Assembly (NCBI RefSeq): GCF_030770395.1
Contig: NZ_CP132480.1
Coordinates: forward strand, 2,945,387-3,009,386
DNA from: Telluria beijingensis
GTDB taxonomy: Bacteria > Pseudomonadota > Gammaproteobacteria > Burkholderiales > Burkholderiaceae_D
Direction: 5' to 3'
DNA length: 64,000 bases
Below the pieces are notes generated by a model, which worked only from the letters and a program-made list of their open reading frames with translations, was not told where the DNA came from and did no database searches. The position numbers were made by a program, and so were the translations under genes. The number at the start of each line of letters is the position of its first letter. The stretch's first letter is position 1. Positions 8,711 through 16,694 of this stretch are shown here, in pieces.

Positions 8711-9396
8711 CCGTCCACGTCCTGAACATCCTGCTGGTCGAAGACAATGCGACCATCGCCGCCCAGCTGGGCGATTTCCTGGCCCAGGCAGGCTGCCTGG
8801 TCGACCACGCCGCCAGCGGCCGCGCGGCGCTGCGGCTCGCGCTGGACGGCCATTTCGACGTGATCGTCCTCGACCTCAACCTGCCCGACATCGACGGCGT
8901 CGAGGTATGCCGCCAACTGAAGGCGCAGCAGCGTTACCACACGCCGGTGCTGATGCTCACCGCCCGGGACAGCCTGGACGACAAGATCCGCGGCCTGTCC
9001 ACCGGGGCCGACGACTACGTCACCAAGCCGTTCGCGCTGGCCGAAGTGGCGGCCCGTTGCCAGGTACTGGCGCGCCGCCACTTGCTGCATACCGAACGCG
9101 TGGTGCGCATCGGGCCGCTGGCGATCTGCCGCCAGTCGCGCCAGGTGCAGCGCGATGGCCATCCGATCGCATTGAGCGACCTCGATTTCCGGCTCCTGCT
9201 GCTGCTGGTCGAGGCAGCGCCGCGCGCGCTGGGCCGCTCGGAGCTGATGGCCAGGCTATGGGGGGAACAGGCGCCCGACAGCGACGTGCTCAAGGCGCAT
9301 ATGTACACGCTGCGCCAGGCTGTCGACAAGCCGTTCGGCTTCAACATGATCCGCACCGTGCACGCGGCGGGATACCGGCTGCAGGCAACGCCGTGA
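8707..9396 (+). CDS. OmpR-family response regulator
   Basis: 229 residues. Receiver domain at 1-120 with acidic pocket E12/D13, phospho-acceptor D56 in VLDLNLPDIDG and Lys near 107 in DDYVTKPF; C-terminal winged helix at about 130-228 with the RTVHAAGYRL ending of the OmpR/PhoB class. Start overlaps the stop of the DJ-1 gene and its stop overlaps the kinase start, so the three are translationally coupled. Its target genes cannot be read here; the upstream ABC exporter operon and the DJ-1 gene are the closest candidates. Confidence 0.92.
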   Translation: MTVHVLNILLVEDNATIAAQLGDFLAQAGCLVDHAASGRAALRLALDGHFDVIVLDLNLPDIDGVEVCRQLKAQQRYHTPVLMLTARDSLDDKIRGLSTGADDYVTKPFALAEVAARCQVLARRHLLHTERVVRIGPLAICRQSRQVQRDGHPIALSDLDFRLLLLLVEAAPRALGRSELMARLWGEQAPDSDVLKAHMYTLRQAVDKPFGFNMIRTVHAAGYRLQATP

Positions 9397-10658
9397 AGCA
9401 GCGCATCAGCATCGGCATCCGGCGCCTGTTCGCGCTGCAGGCGCTGGTCCTGTGCCTGCTGTTCAGCGGCCTGGTGCTGGGCTACGCGCTGGTCGCGGAA
9501 GACAATGTATTCAATGCGCAGCTCGACAGCGAGTCGGCCTGGCTGCAAGCGCAGTATCGCGCGCATGGCGTCCTGCCCGAGCCGCGCTACCCCTTCATGC
9601 GGGTTCATCCAGGCTGGGATGCGCTGCCCGAACCGGTGCGACGCCTGCATGCGCGGGAGCCGGGCCGCGTCGAATTCACCCAGCCCGGTGGCGAGGTAAT
9701 CCACGCCAGGCAGGTCGCGCTGTCGCCGCAGGCATCGGTGGTGCTGGTGGCGCAGGTCGAGCCCTTCGGCTTCGCCGGGCACACCTGGAGGCCGGTGCTG
9801 GCCCTGCTCTTGCTGCTCAGCGCGCTGTTGGTCGGCGCTGGCACCTGGCTGGTCTATCGGCGGGTGGAGAAGCTGGTGGCGCCTCTCGGGCGCCTGGCCC
9901 GGCAACTGGAACAGGCCGATGGCGCGCCGCTCGCGCCCCGCTTCGCCGACGGCCTGCCGGACAATGAAACAGGCTACCTGGCGCGGGTGATCGAGGGCCA
10001 ATGGCGGCAACTGGAAGCGCAGCTGGCGCGCGAGCGCGATTTCACCCGCGACGTCAGCCATGAACTCAGGACACCGCTGACGATCCTGCGCAACCTGCAC
10101 CAGCAACTGGCGACCGAGTCCGGCATTACGCCGGCGCAGGTGCGCCAGCTCGGCGAGATGCTGGACTGGCAGCAGTCGACGGTGGATATCCTGCTGGCGC
10201 TGGCGCGCCAGGAATCGCTGGCGCGCACGGACATCGACCTTGGCGCGGCGGTGGAGCGCGTGATCCTGGCCCGTCCCGACACGACCTGGCCCGACGACTT
10301 CGCGCTGACGGTCGGGATCCCGGACCGGACCACGGTCGCATGCAATCCGCGGCTGCTCGAGCTATTGCTGGCGAACCTGCTGGACAATGCGCTGAAACAC
10401 GGCGCCGAACCGGCCCTGGACATCGCCTGCGACGGCGGCTGGCTCACGTTTTCCAATCCTGTCGCCAACGCTTCAAGCAAGCCGGCGCAGGCGCGCGCCG
10501 AAGGAATCGGGCAAGGCCTGCACCTGGCGGCGCGCATTTGCGCGGTTCACGGCTGGGAGCTGCGCGTGGACGAGCAAGCGGGCGGGCATTTCACGGCCGC
10601 GGTGTGCCTGGGGGCGGGCGGTCATGCTGGTGGACGGGTTTCCCGTCCACCAGCATGA
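9393..10658 (+). CDS. Sensor histidine kinase
   Basis: 421 residues from a GTG at 9393 that overlaps the regulator stop (GTGA). Two membrane helices (about 13-36 and 135-156) flank a periplasmic sensor of roughly 100 residues. The dimerisation and phosphotransfer segment DVSHELRTPLTILRNL has the phospho-acceptor His at about 223; the N box LLANLLDNALKHG is clear, and the G2 box appears as GIGQGLHLAA. The ATPase region is short and ends soon after, so it is compact but looks complete. The last 12 codons lie within a perfect 18-bp inverted repeat (10621-10659), so the C-terminal residues may be dispensable. Partner of the preceding regulator. Confidence 0.9.
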   Translation: MKQRISIGIRRLFALQALVLCLLFSGLVLGYALVAEDNVFNAQLDSESAWLQAQYRAHGVLPEPRYPFMRVHPGWDALPEPVRRLHAREPGRVEFTQPGGEVIHARQVALSPQASVVLVAQVEPFGFAGHTWRPVLALLLLLSALLVGAGTWLVYRRVEKLVAPLGRLARQLEQADGAPLAPRFADGLPDNETGYLARVIEGQWRQLEAQLARERDFTRDVSHELRTPLTILRNLHQQLATESGITPAQVRQLGEMLDWQQSTVDILLALARQESLARTDIDLGAAVERVILARPDTTWPDDFALTVGIPDRTTVACNPRLLELLLANLLDNALKHGAEPALDIACDGGWLTFSNPVANASSKPAQARAEGIGQGLHLAARICAVHGWELRVDEQAGGHFTAAVCLGAGGHAGGRVSRPPA

Positions 10659-10659
10659 C
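10621..10659. repeat. Perfect 18-bp inverted repeat between convergent genes
   Basis: GTCATGCTGGTGGACGGG (10621-10638), loop TTT, then its exact reverse complement (10642-10659). It overlaps the last codons of the kinase gene and lies 17 bp before the stop of the convergent chemoreceptor gene. No T-run follows on either strand, so it could be a bidirectional RNA end-stabiliser or a Rho-linked terminator; it also resembles the GTGGACGG palindromes at 33.8 kb. Confidence 0.85.
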
Positions 10660-10675
10660 CGCCGGCGCGCCGCGA

Positions 10676-12412
10676 TCAGAACTCTTCCCAACCCTCGCCC
10701 ACGTCCGCGGTTTCCGCTTTCTTCGCCTTCGCAGCGGCCGCCGGTGCTGCCTGTGCTTTCGGCCTGGCCGGCTTGGCGGCCGGCTTCGCCGGCGCCTTCG
10801 GCACCACCGCCGGCAGGTTGCCGGTCACGCGCTGCGCCGCCTTGACGGCAGCACGGCTGCTGCCCGCACCGGCCAGCTTGAACGCGCCGACAGTGTGCGC
10901 CAGCGCGGTCGCTTCTTCCTGGAGCGATGCAGCCGCCGCCGAGGCTTCTTCCACCAGCGCCGCGTTTTGCGTGGTCACCTGGTCCATCTGCGCCACGGCG
11001 CCGTTGATCTGCTCGATGCCGGCGGTCTGCTCCTGGCTGGCGGCGGTGATCTCGGCCATGATATCGGTCACGCGGTTCACGCTCTGCACGATCTCGGCCA
11101 TGGTCGAACCGGCGCAGTCGACCAGTTCCGAACCGTGGTGCACCTTGTCGACGGAGTCGTCGATGAGAAGCTTGATTTCCTTGGCCGCCGCCGCGCTGCG
11201 CTGGGCCAGGCTGCGCACCTCGCCCGCCACGACCGCGAAGCCGCGGCCCTGCTCGCCGGCGCGCGCCGCTTCCACCGCCGCATTCAGCGCCAGGATATTG
11301 GTCTGGAAGGCGATGCCGTCGATGACGGCGATGATGTCCACGATACGGGTCGCCGAAGCGTTGATCGCACCCATGGTCTGCACCACCTGCTCGACCACCG
11401 CGCCGCCCTTGCCCGCTACTTCAGATGCCGAGGTGGCCAGGGCATTGGCCTGGCGTGCGTTGTCGGCGTTCTGCTTGACGGTCGAGGTCAGTTCTTCCAT
11501 CGACGACGCGGTTTCCTCGAGCGAGCCGGCCTGCTGCTCGGTGCGCGAGGACAGGTCGAGGTTGCCGGCCGCGATCTGGCTCGAGGCGGTGGCGATATTG
11601 TCGGTGCCGGTGCGGACCTGGCTCACGATCTTCACCAGCGAGTCGTTCATGTCCTTCAGCGCCTGCAGCAGGCGGCCGGTCTCGTCCTTCGACGTCACTT
11701 CGATGGTCTGGGTCAGGTCGCCCTGGGCCACGGCGCCGGCGATCGCGACCGCCTGCTCCAGCGGACGCACGATGGCGCGCACCAGCACCCAGCCGACGAA
11801 GGCAGCCATGACCAGGCCGAACACCAGGCCGGCCAGGCATACCGCGCGCACCAGCTCGAAGGTCGATTGCGAGGCCTCGTATTCCTTCAGGGCCGCTTCC
11901 TGCTGTTCCTTGACCAGCTTCGCGCCCAGCTCATTCACCGGCAGGTACAGGCTGGTCATCGGACCGTTCAGCTGCGCCACCGCCTGCACGGTATCGCCCG
12001 CATTGATCGCGGCCACCGCCGGACGCAGGCCCTGCTCGACGAAGGTCTTGCGCGCCTGGATGAACTGCTCGTACAGCGCCTGTTCGGCGTCGGTCATCGG
12101 CAGCTGGCGGTAGCTGTCCAGGATCTTGCTGATCACCGCGATATTGGTGTCGACCGACGCCAGGGCGGCAGTGCGCTGGCCACCGTCTTCCATGCTGACT
12201 GCCTTGGCGACGGTCAGCTGGTTGGTCGTGATCAACTGGGTAACCTGGCTTACCTGCCCGAGACCGACCAGGCGGTGGTCATACATCTGCTTGAGCTCGG
12301 CATTCGCGATGCCGAGGTTATAGATGCCGATGACCGCGCCGGCGATCAGCTCGACGGCCAGGAAGGAGATGACGAAGATGAGGCGCGACTTGATGCTGAG
12401 GTTTTTGAACAT
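10676..12412 (-). CDS. Methyl-accepting chemotaxis protein
   Basis: 578 residues. First membrane helix at about 12-32, a four-helix-bundle ligand domain (about 33-188, Tar/MCP-4HB type), second helix at 190-212, HAMP (about 213-265) and the cytoplasmic signalling hairpin, whose tip [31 protein letters not shown] region is fully conserved. After it comes an Ala/Lys/Pro-rich tail of about 60 residues ending GEGWEEF, a CheR/CheB-tethering pentapeptide like NWETF. Monocistronic, convergent with the kinase gene and divergent from the symporter. The ligand cannot be told from the sequence. Confidence 0.95.
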   Translation of the reverse strand: MFKNLSIKSRLIFVISFLAVELIAGAVIGIYNLGIANAELKQMYDHRLVGLGQVSQVTQLITTNQLTVAKAVSMEDGGQRTAALASVDTNIAVISKILDSYRQLPMTDAEQALYEQFIQARKTFVEQGLRPAVAAINAGDTVQAVAQLNGPMTSLYLPVNELGAKLVKEQQEAALKEYEASQSTFELVRAVCLAGLVFGLVMAAFVGWVLVRAIVRPLEQAVAIAGAVAQGDLTQTIEVTSKDETGRLLQALKDMNDSLVKIVSQVRTGTDNIATASSQIAAGNLDLSSRTEQQAGSLEETASSMEELTSTVKQNADNARQANALATSASEVAGKGGAVVEQVVQTMGAINASATRIVDIIAVIDGIAFQTNILALNAAVEAARAGEQGRGFAVVAGEVRSLAQRSAAAAKEIKLLIDDSVDKVHHGSELVDCAGSTMAEIVQSVNRVTDIMAEITAASQEQTAGIEQINGAVAQMDQVTTQNAALVEEASAAAASLQEEATALAHTVGAFKLAGAGSSRAAVKAAQRVTGNLPAVVPKAPAKPAAKPARPKAQAAPAAAAKAKKAETADVGEGWEEF

Positions 12413-12666
12413 GATTCGCTGGCCTGAAGCCCATGGACTAGAAAGGTGGTATCTATTGGATTATAGAAACATTAGTCTCCTTGTGGGAAGCATTGCTCAT
12501 TTCCTTGTGCTATCACCATTCTTCCGTCGCCGTGCAGCAACAGATAATGAACGGATCAGTTTCCTGCGCATATTCCTGTAGCGCATAAGCAAATGTGACA
12601 ATAAGACTACGGCAAGGCAACTTTGCCGATAGAATGGCGCGATTCTCCGCATCAACCCCAAGCGTT

Positions 12667-14067
12667 ATGACCTTTCCCGTCCTCCTGAACCTGGCCCTCG
12701 CCCTGGCCGTCTGCGCACTCCTGTATGGCCTGCAGGCCCGCCATGTCTCGTTCACCAAGCGCGTATTCGCCGGCCTCGGGCTGGGCGTGGTGCTCGGCGC
12801 CGGCCTGCAGGCCGCGTATGGGGCGGGCTCCAGCGAGATCGTCGCCACCAATACCTGGCTGGACGTGATCGGCAGCGGCTACGTCAAGCTGCTGCAGATG
12901 ATCGTCATTCCCCTGATCATGGTGTCGATCGTGCAAGCCATCCTCAAACTGCGCGACGCCTCGTCGCTGGGCAAGATCAGCACCCTCACCATCGGCATCC
13001 TGCTCGCGACCACGGTGGTCGCCGCTGTCATCGGCATCGCGATGGCCAAGCTGTTCGGCCTGTCCGCCGTCGGCCTGACGGCATCCGCGGCCGAAGTCGC
13101 GCGCGGCGAATACCTGCAAGGCAATCTCGCCACCGCCCAGGAACTGTCGCTGCCCTCGCTGCTGCTGTCCTTCATTCCCGCCAATCCCTTCCTCGACATG
13201 ACCGGCGCGCGCAAGACCTCGACCATCGCGGTGGTGGTGTTCGCGGTCTTCATCGGCATCGCGGCGGTCGGCGTCGCCGGCAAGAAGCCGGAGGTGTTCC
13301 AGTCGTTCAGCGGCTTCGTGCACGTGGCCCACGTGATCGTGATGCGCATGGTGACCCTGGTGCTGCGCCTGACCCCGTTCGGCGTGTTCGCCCTGATGGC
13401 GAAGATGGTGGCCGGCTCCAGCCTGCAGGACATCCTCGGCCTGCTCAATTTTGTCGTCGCCTCGTACGCCGCGCTGGCCCTGATGTTCTGCGTGCACCTG
13501 GCCATGGTGGCCTGCAGCGGCCTCAATCCGCTGCGCTATGTGAAGAAAATCTTCCCGGTGCTGGTGTTCGCGTTTACGTCGCGCACGAGCGCCGGTTCGA
13601 TCCCGATGAGCGTGGCGACCCAGACCGCGCGCCTCGGCACGCCGGAAGGCACGGCCAACTTCGCCGCTTCGTTCGGCGCCACCATCGGCCAGAACGGCTG
13701 CGCCGGCATCTATCCGGCGATGCTGGCGGTGATGATCGCGCCCACGGTCGGCATCGATCCGTTCACCGCGAGCTTCCTGCTGCCGCTGCTGGCGATCGTC
13801 GCCTTCGGCTCGATCGGCGTGGCCGGGGTCGGCGGCGGCGCCACCTTCGCTGCCCTGATCGTGCTGTCGGCAATGGACTTGCCGGTGGCGCTGGCGGGCC
13901 TCTTGATCTCGGTCGAACCGCTGATCGACATGGGCCGCACCGCCCTCAACGTCAGCGGCTCGATCGCGGCCGGCACCGTCACCAGCCGGGTGCTGGGACA
14001 GACCGACCTGCGGGTGTTCCAGGACGACGCCGAGATCAATCTCGACAGCGAGGAACGGGCAGTTTGA
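12667..14067 (+). CDS. Dicarboxylate/amino acid:cation symporter, TcyP-like
   Basis: Inner-membrane symporter of the DAACS (DctA/GltP) family, 466 residues from the ATG at 12667. About eight membrane helices and two re-entrant loops; the first loop reads AFTSRTSAGSIPMSVATQTARLG, where the S-R-T-S-A-G-S-I-P pattern is closer to the L-cystine transporters TcyP/YdjN than to glutamate carriers. The second loop region has SVEPLIDMGRTALNVSGSIAAG, with the Asp and Asn residues that bind substrate and cation. Upstream in-frame ATG at 12595 is less likely because the added residues do not fit the family. Single gene. Cystine uptake is the best guess. Confidence 0.82.
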   Translation: MTFPVLLNLALALAVCALLYGLQARHVSFTKRVFAGLGLGVVLGAGLQAAYGAGSSEIVATNTWLDVIGSGYVKLLQMIVIPLIMVSIVQAILKLRDASSLGKISTLTIGILLATTVVAAVIGIAMAKLFGLSAVGLTASAAEVARGEYLQGNLATAQELSLPSLLLSFIPANPFLDMTGARKTSTIAVVVFAVFIGIAAVGVAGKKPEVFQSFSGFVHVAHVIVMRMVTLVLRLTPFGVFALMAKMVAGSSLQDILGLLNFVVASYAALALMFCVHLAMVACSGLNPLRYVKKIFPVLVFAFTSRTSAGSIPMSVATQTARLGTPEGTANFAASFGATIGQNGCAGIYPAMLAVMIAPTVGIDPFTASFLLPLLAIVAFGSIGVAGVGGGATFAALIVLSAMDLPVALAGLLISVEPLIDMGRTALNVSGSIAAGTVTSRVLGQTDLRVFQDDAEINLDSEERAV

Positions 14068-14175
14068 CCGTCGTGCCGAACCGGCCGTAAACACCGCCCG
14101 CAGCGCAGCAATCGTGCGCTGACGCCTTGCCGAATCCGTCATGATGACGCCATGTTAACTTTTCGGCGGACGGTG

Positions 14176-14940
14176 ATGGAACAGAAGTGGCCACAAGAAA
14201 TCTGGCTCGTCAGGCATGGACAAAGCGCGGGCAATGTCGCGCGCGACATTGCCGAAGCCGCCGCCGGCCACCGCATCGACATCGCCGAACGCGACGTCGA
14301 CGTGCCGCTGTCCGAACTGGGCGAGCAGCAGTCCGCGGCCCTCGGCGCCTGGTTTGCGTCGCTCGCGCCAGATCAGCGTCCCAATGTCGTGCTGCATTCG
14401 CCCTATGTGCGCGCCACCGAGACCGCCAACCTCATCATGCGGCACCTGGACCGCGACGAGCTGCTGTGCGTGCTGGCGGACGAACGCCTGCGCGAAAAAG
14501 AATTCGGCGTGCTCGACCGCCTCACCACGCACGGCATCGCCCACCACTTCCCCGACCTGTACGAGCAGCGCAGCCACGTCGGCAAATTCTATTTTCGCCC
14601 GCCCGGCGGCGAGAGCTGGTGCGACGTGATCCTGCGCCTGCGCAGCGTGATGGACACGCTCGAGCGCGACTTCTGCGGCGAGCGCGTGCTGATCGTGGCG
14701 CACCAGGTCACGGTCAATTGCTTCCGCTACCTGTTCGAGCATCTCGACGAAGCGAAGATCCTCGAATTCGACCGCGCCGGCGACGTGCCGAACTGCTCGG
14801 TCACCTCGTATGAATTCGATCCCGGCATCGGCAAGCGCGGCGACCTGGCGCTGCGCCTGCTCAACTTCGTGGCGCCGCTCGAAGCCACCGGTACGCCGGT
14901 CACCGTCGCCAAGGACGTGCCCACCGCCCCCAAGGCCTGA
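14176..14940 (+). CDS. Histidine phosphatase family protein
   Basis: 254 residues from the ATG at 14176, preceded by GGCGGACGG; an earlier ATG at 14152 lacks a ribosome site. The catalytic motif LVRHGQSAGNVA is at about residues 11-22; the second His is in VLIVAHQVTVNCF and the proton donor Glu in REKEFG. This is the phosphoglycerate mutase-like branch with a longer insert (HFPDLYEQRSHVGKFYFRPPGGES) typical of broad-specificity phosphatases. It lies 9 bp before the nnrD gene, so the two form an operon; whether the phosphatase serves nucleotide repair is unknown. Confidence 0.88.
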   Translation: MEQKWPQEIWLVRHGQSAGNVARDIAEAAAGHRIDIAERDVDVPLSELGEQQSAALGAWFASLAPDQRPNVVLHSPYVRATETANLIMRHLDRDELLCVLADERLREKEFGVLDRLTTHGIAHHFPDLYEQRSHVGKFYFRPPGGESWCDVILRLRSVMDTLERDFCGERVLIVAHQVTVNCFRYLFEHLDEAKILEFDRAGDVPNCSVTSYEFDPGIGKRGDLALRLLNFVAPLEATGTPVTVAKDVPTAPKA

Positions 14941-14949
14941 CGCCTCGCC

Positions 14950-15948
14950 ATGGATACCACCGATCACGCAGCCGTGCACGACGTCGATGCCGCCAGCCTG
15001 GCGGCCTGGCCGCTGCCCCAGCCCGAAGCCGAGGGCGACAAGGAATTGCGCGGCCACGTGCTGGTGCTGGGCGGCTCGCGCGAAATGCCGGGCGCCGTCA
15101 TCCTGGCCGCCACCGCCGCCCTGCGCGCCGGCGCCGGCAAGCTGACCATCGCCACCGGCGCAAGCGTGGCCCAGCTGGTGGCGCTGGCCATGCCCGAGGC
15201 GCGCGTCATCGGCCTGACTGAGAACGAGACCGACGGCTTCCACCTCGACGCCCTGGACAGCCTCGATCCGCTGGCCGACAAGGTCGATGCGGTACTGGTC
15301 GGCCCCGGCATGCGCGACGCGCCGTGCACCGCGCGCCTGGTGCACGCGCTACTGCCGCGCCTCGACCAGGCCGGCGTCGGCCTGGTGCTCGACGCCTGCG
15401 CCATGGACGTCATGCTGCACATGCCGCACGACTGGCCCGACGGCAAGCCGATGCGCTTCGCGCGGCCCGTGATCATGACCCCGCATTGCGGAGAAATGGC
15501 GCACCTGACCGGTCTCGAGAAAGAATGCATCGTCGGCCGGCCCGATGCGCCGGCACTGCAGGCGGCGCGCGACTGGAATGCCGTGATCGCGCTCAAGGGC
15601 GCGCGCACGGTGATCGCGGCGCCGGACGGCACCTTGTGGCAGCACGAAGGCGCGGGCAATGTCGGCCTGGCTATTTCCGGTTCGGGCGACGTGCTTGCCG
15701 GCATCATCGCCGGCCTGCTGGCGCGGGGCGCGGCGCCGGAACAGGCCGCCTGCTGGGGCGTAGCCCTGCATGCGCGCGCCGGTGACCGCCTGGCGGAGCG
15801 CATGGGCACACTGGGATATTTGGCGCGAGAAATCTCGTTGGAAGTTCCTGCGCTGCTGGAACAGCTCGGGCACAAGAACACCCGGCAGCGCAAGGACGCC
15901 GGGCCTGCCACCCGTCGCGTGCCGGGTGACGAACAGCTGGGCGCCTGA
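14950..15948 (+). CDS. nnrD: ADP-dependent NAD(P)H-hydrate dehydratase
   Basis: Repairs hydrated NADH and NADPH by ADP-dependent dehydration. 332 residues in the ribokinase-like YjeF C-terminal fold: GHVLVLGGSREMPGAVILAATAALRAGAGK at about 34-64, AVLVGPGM at 115-122, ITPHCGEMAHL-type segment (MTPHCGEMAHLTG) and the nucleotide motif NVGLAISGSGDVLAGIIAGLLARG with the catalytic Asp in GSGDVLAG. The YjeF N-terminal epimerase domain is absent, so the epimerase must be encoded elsewhere. The C-terminal 35 residues are basic and not conserved-looking. Second gene of a pair with the histidine phosphatase. Confidence 0.9.
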   Translation: MDTTDHAAVHDVDAASLAAWPLPQPEAEGDKELRGHVLVLGGSREMPGAVILAATAALRAGAGKLTIATGASVAQLVALAMPEARVIGLTENETDGFHLDALDSLDPLADKVDAVLVGPGMRDAPCTARLVHALLPRLDQAGVGLVLDACAMDVMLHMPHDWPDGKPMRFARPVIMTPHCGEMAHLTGLEKECIVGRPDAPALQAARDWNAVIALKGARTVIAAPDGTLWQHEGAGNVGLAISGSGDVLAGIIAGLLARGAAPEQAACWGVALHARAGDRLAERMGTLGYLAREISLEVPALLEQLGHKNTRQRKDAGPATRRVPGDEQLGA

Positions 15949-16215
15949 CACGCCCGGCAAGTGGAAACTCTGTAAAAAATGTTACGGAGTTTCGCAAGAG
16001 TGCGGTATCTAACGAACCGGCGGCCGGGCTTCCGGTCTAATGGGCTCAGTTGGATTGAAGTACGCACCGGGGCCGCGTGTTGCGTCGGTTCCCTAAGTGT
16101 TCCGCTCATGAATTGCAGATGACGGAACTAACTGGCGCCGTTGTACCTCCACTGTCTCACCGAGGGTGAGCTGGAGACTTCGGCAAAAAGATAGACGTAA
16201 ACGAGGAGTTCAAAA

Positions 16216-16602
16216 ATGAATGCAATGACCAAAGCACCAAAAATCCTGCTGACCGCCGCCGTGCTGGCAACCCTGCTGGGCGCCTGCAAGAAGGATGACG
16301 CAGCGACCACCACCGTCCCAGCCGACACCTCGGCGACCATGCCAAGCAGCACCTCGGGCGCCACCGGCACCATGGGTGACACCGGCACTGGCGCGACCGG
16401 CACCGGCACCACCGGCACCGGCACCACCGACATGGGTACCACCGGCACCACCGGCGCAACCGGCACTGCGGGCGACACCAGCGGCGCGACCGGCACCAGC
16501 GGCATGACCGGCACCACCGGCACTGCCGAAGGCGCCACCAGCCCGACCACCACCGATCCGGCAACCACCACCACGCCACCGACCGGCACCACCGGCCAGT
16601 AA
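16216..16602 (+). CDS. Thr/Gly-rich lipoprotein, low complexity
   Basis: 128 residues. Signal peptide with lipobox TLLGAC, so Cys at about 25 would be lipidated; then KKDDA and a long run made almost only of Thr, Gly, Ala, Ser and Asp with TGTTGT-like repeats at residues 45-115, ending in Thr/Pro. A GAGGAG ribosome site precedes the ATG and a good terminator follows, so it is a real single-gene unit. Low-complexity Thr/Gly tails of this kind are extended and unstructured; a cell-surface spacer is a guess. Repeat number is likely to vary between strains. Function unknown. Confidence 0.8.
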   Translation: MNAMTKAPKILLTAAVLATLLGACKKDDAATTTVPADTSATMPSSTSGATGTMGDTGTGATGTGTTGTGTTDMGTTGTTGATGTAGDTSGATGTSGMTGTTGTAEGATSPTTTDPATTTTPPTGTTGQ

Positions 16603-16664
16603 GCATTGGTCCGCATCATCGAGTGACGCCCCGGATCGCCGGGGCATACTCTGGAAGTCCATGC

Positions 16665-16694
16665 ACCCGGCTCCTCACGGCCGGGTTGTTTTTT
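16665..16694 (+). terminator. Intrinsic terminator of the lipoprotein gene
   Basis: ACCCGGC (16665-16671) pairs with GCCGGGT (16680-16686) around an 8-nt loop and is followed by TGTTTTTT. The T-run touches the stop codon of the convergent kinase gene at 16693. Confidence 0.85.

Noticed and set aside
12600..12645. GCCGATA sequence before the symporter gene, like a flagellar sigma-28 -10 element
   Set aside because: No TAAA element at the required distance, and the symporter is not a motility gene.
16120..16170. GGAACT motif upstream of the lipoprotein gene, like an ECF sigma -35 box
   Set aside because: No matching -10 element at 15-17 bp spacing.
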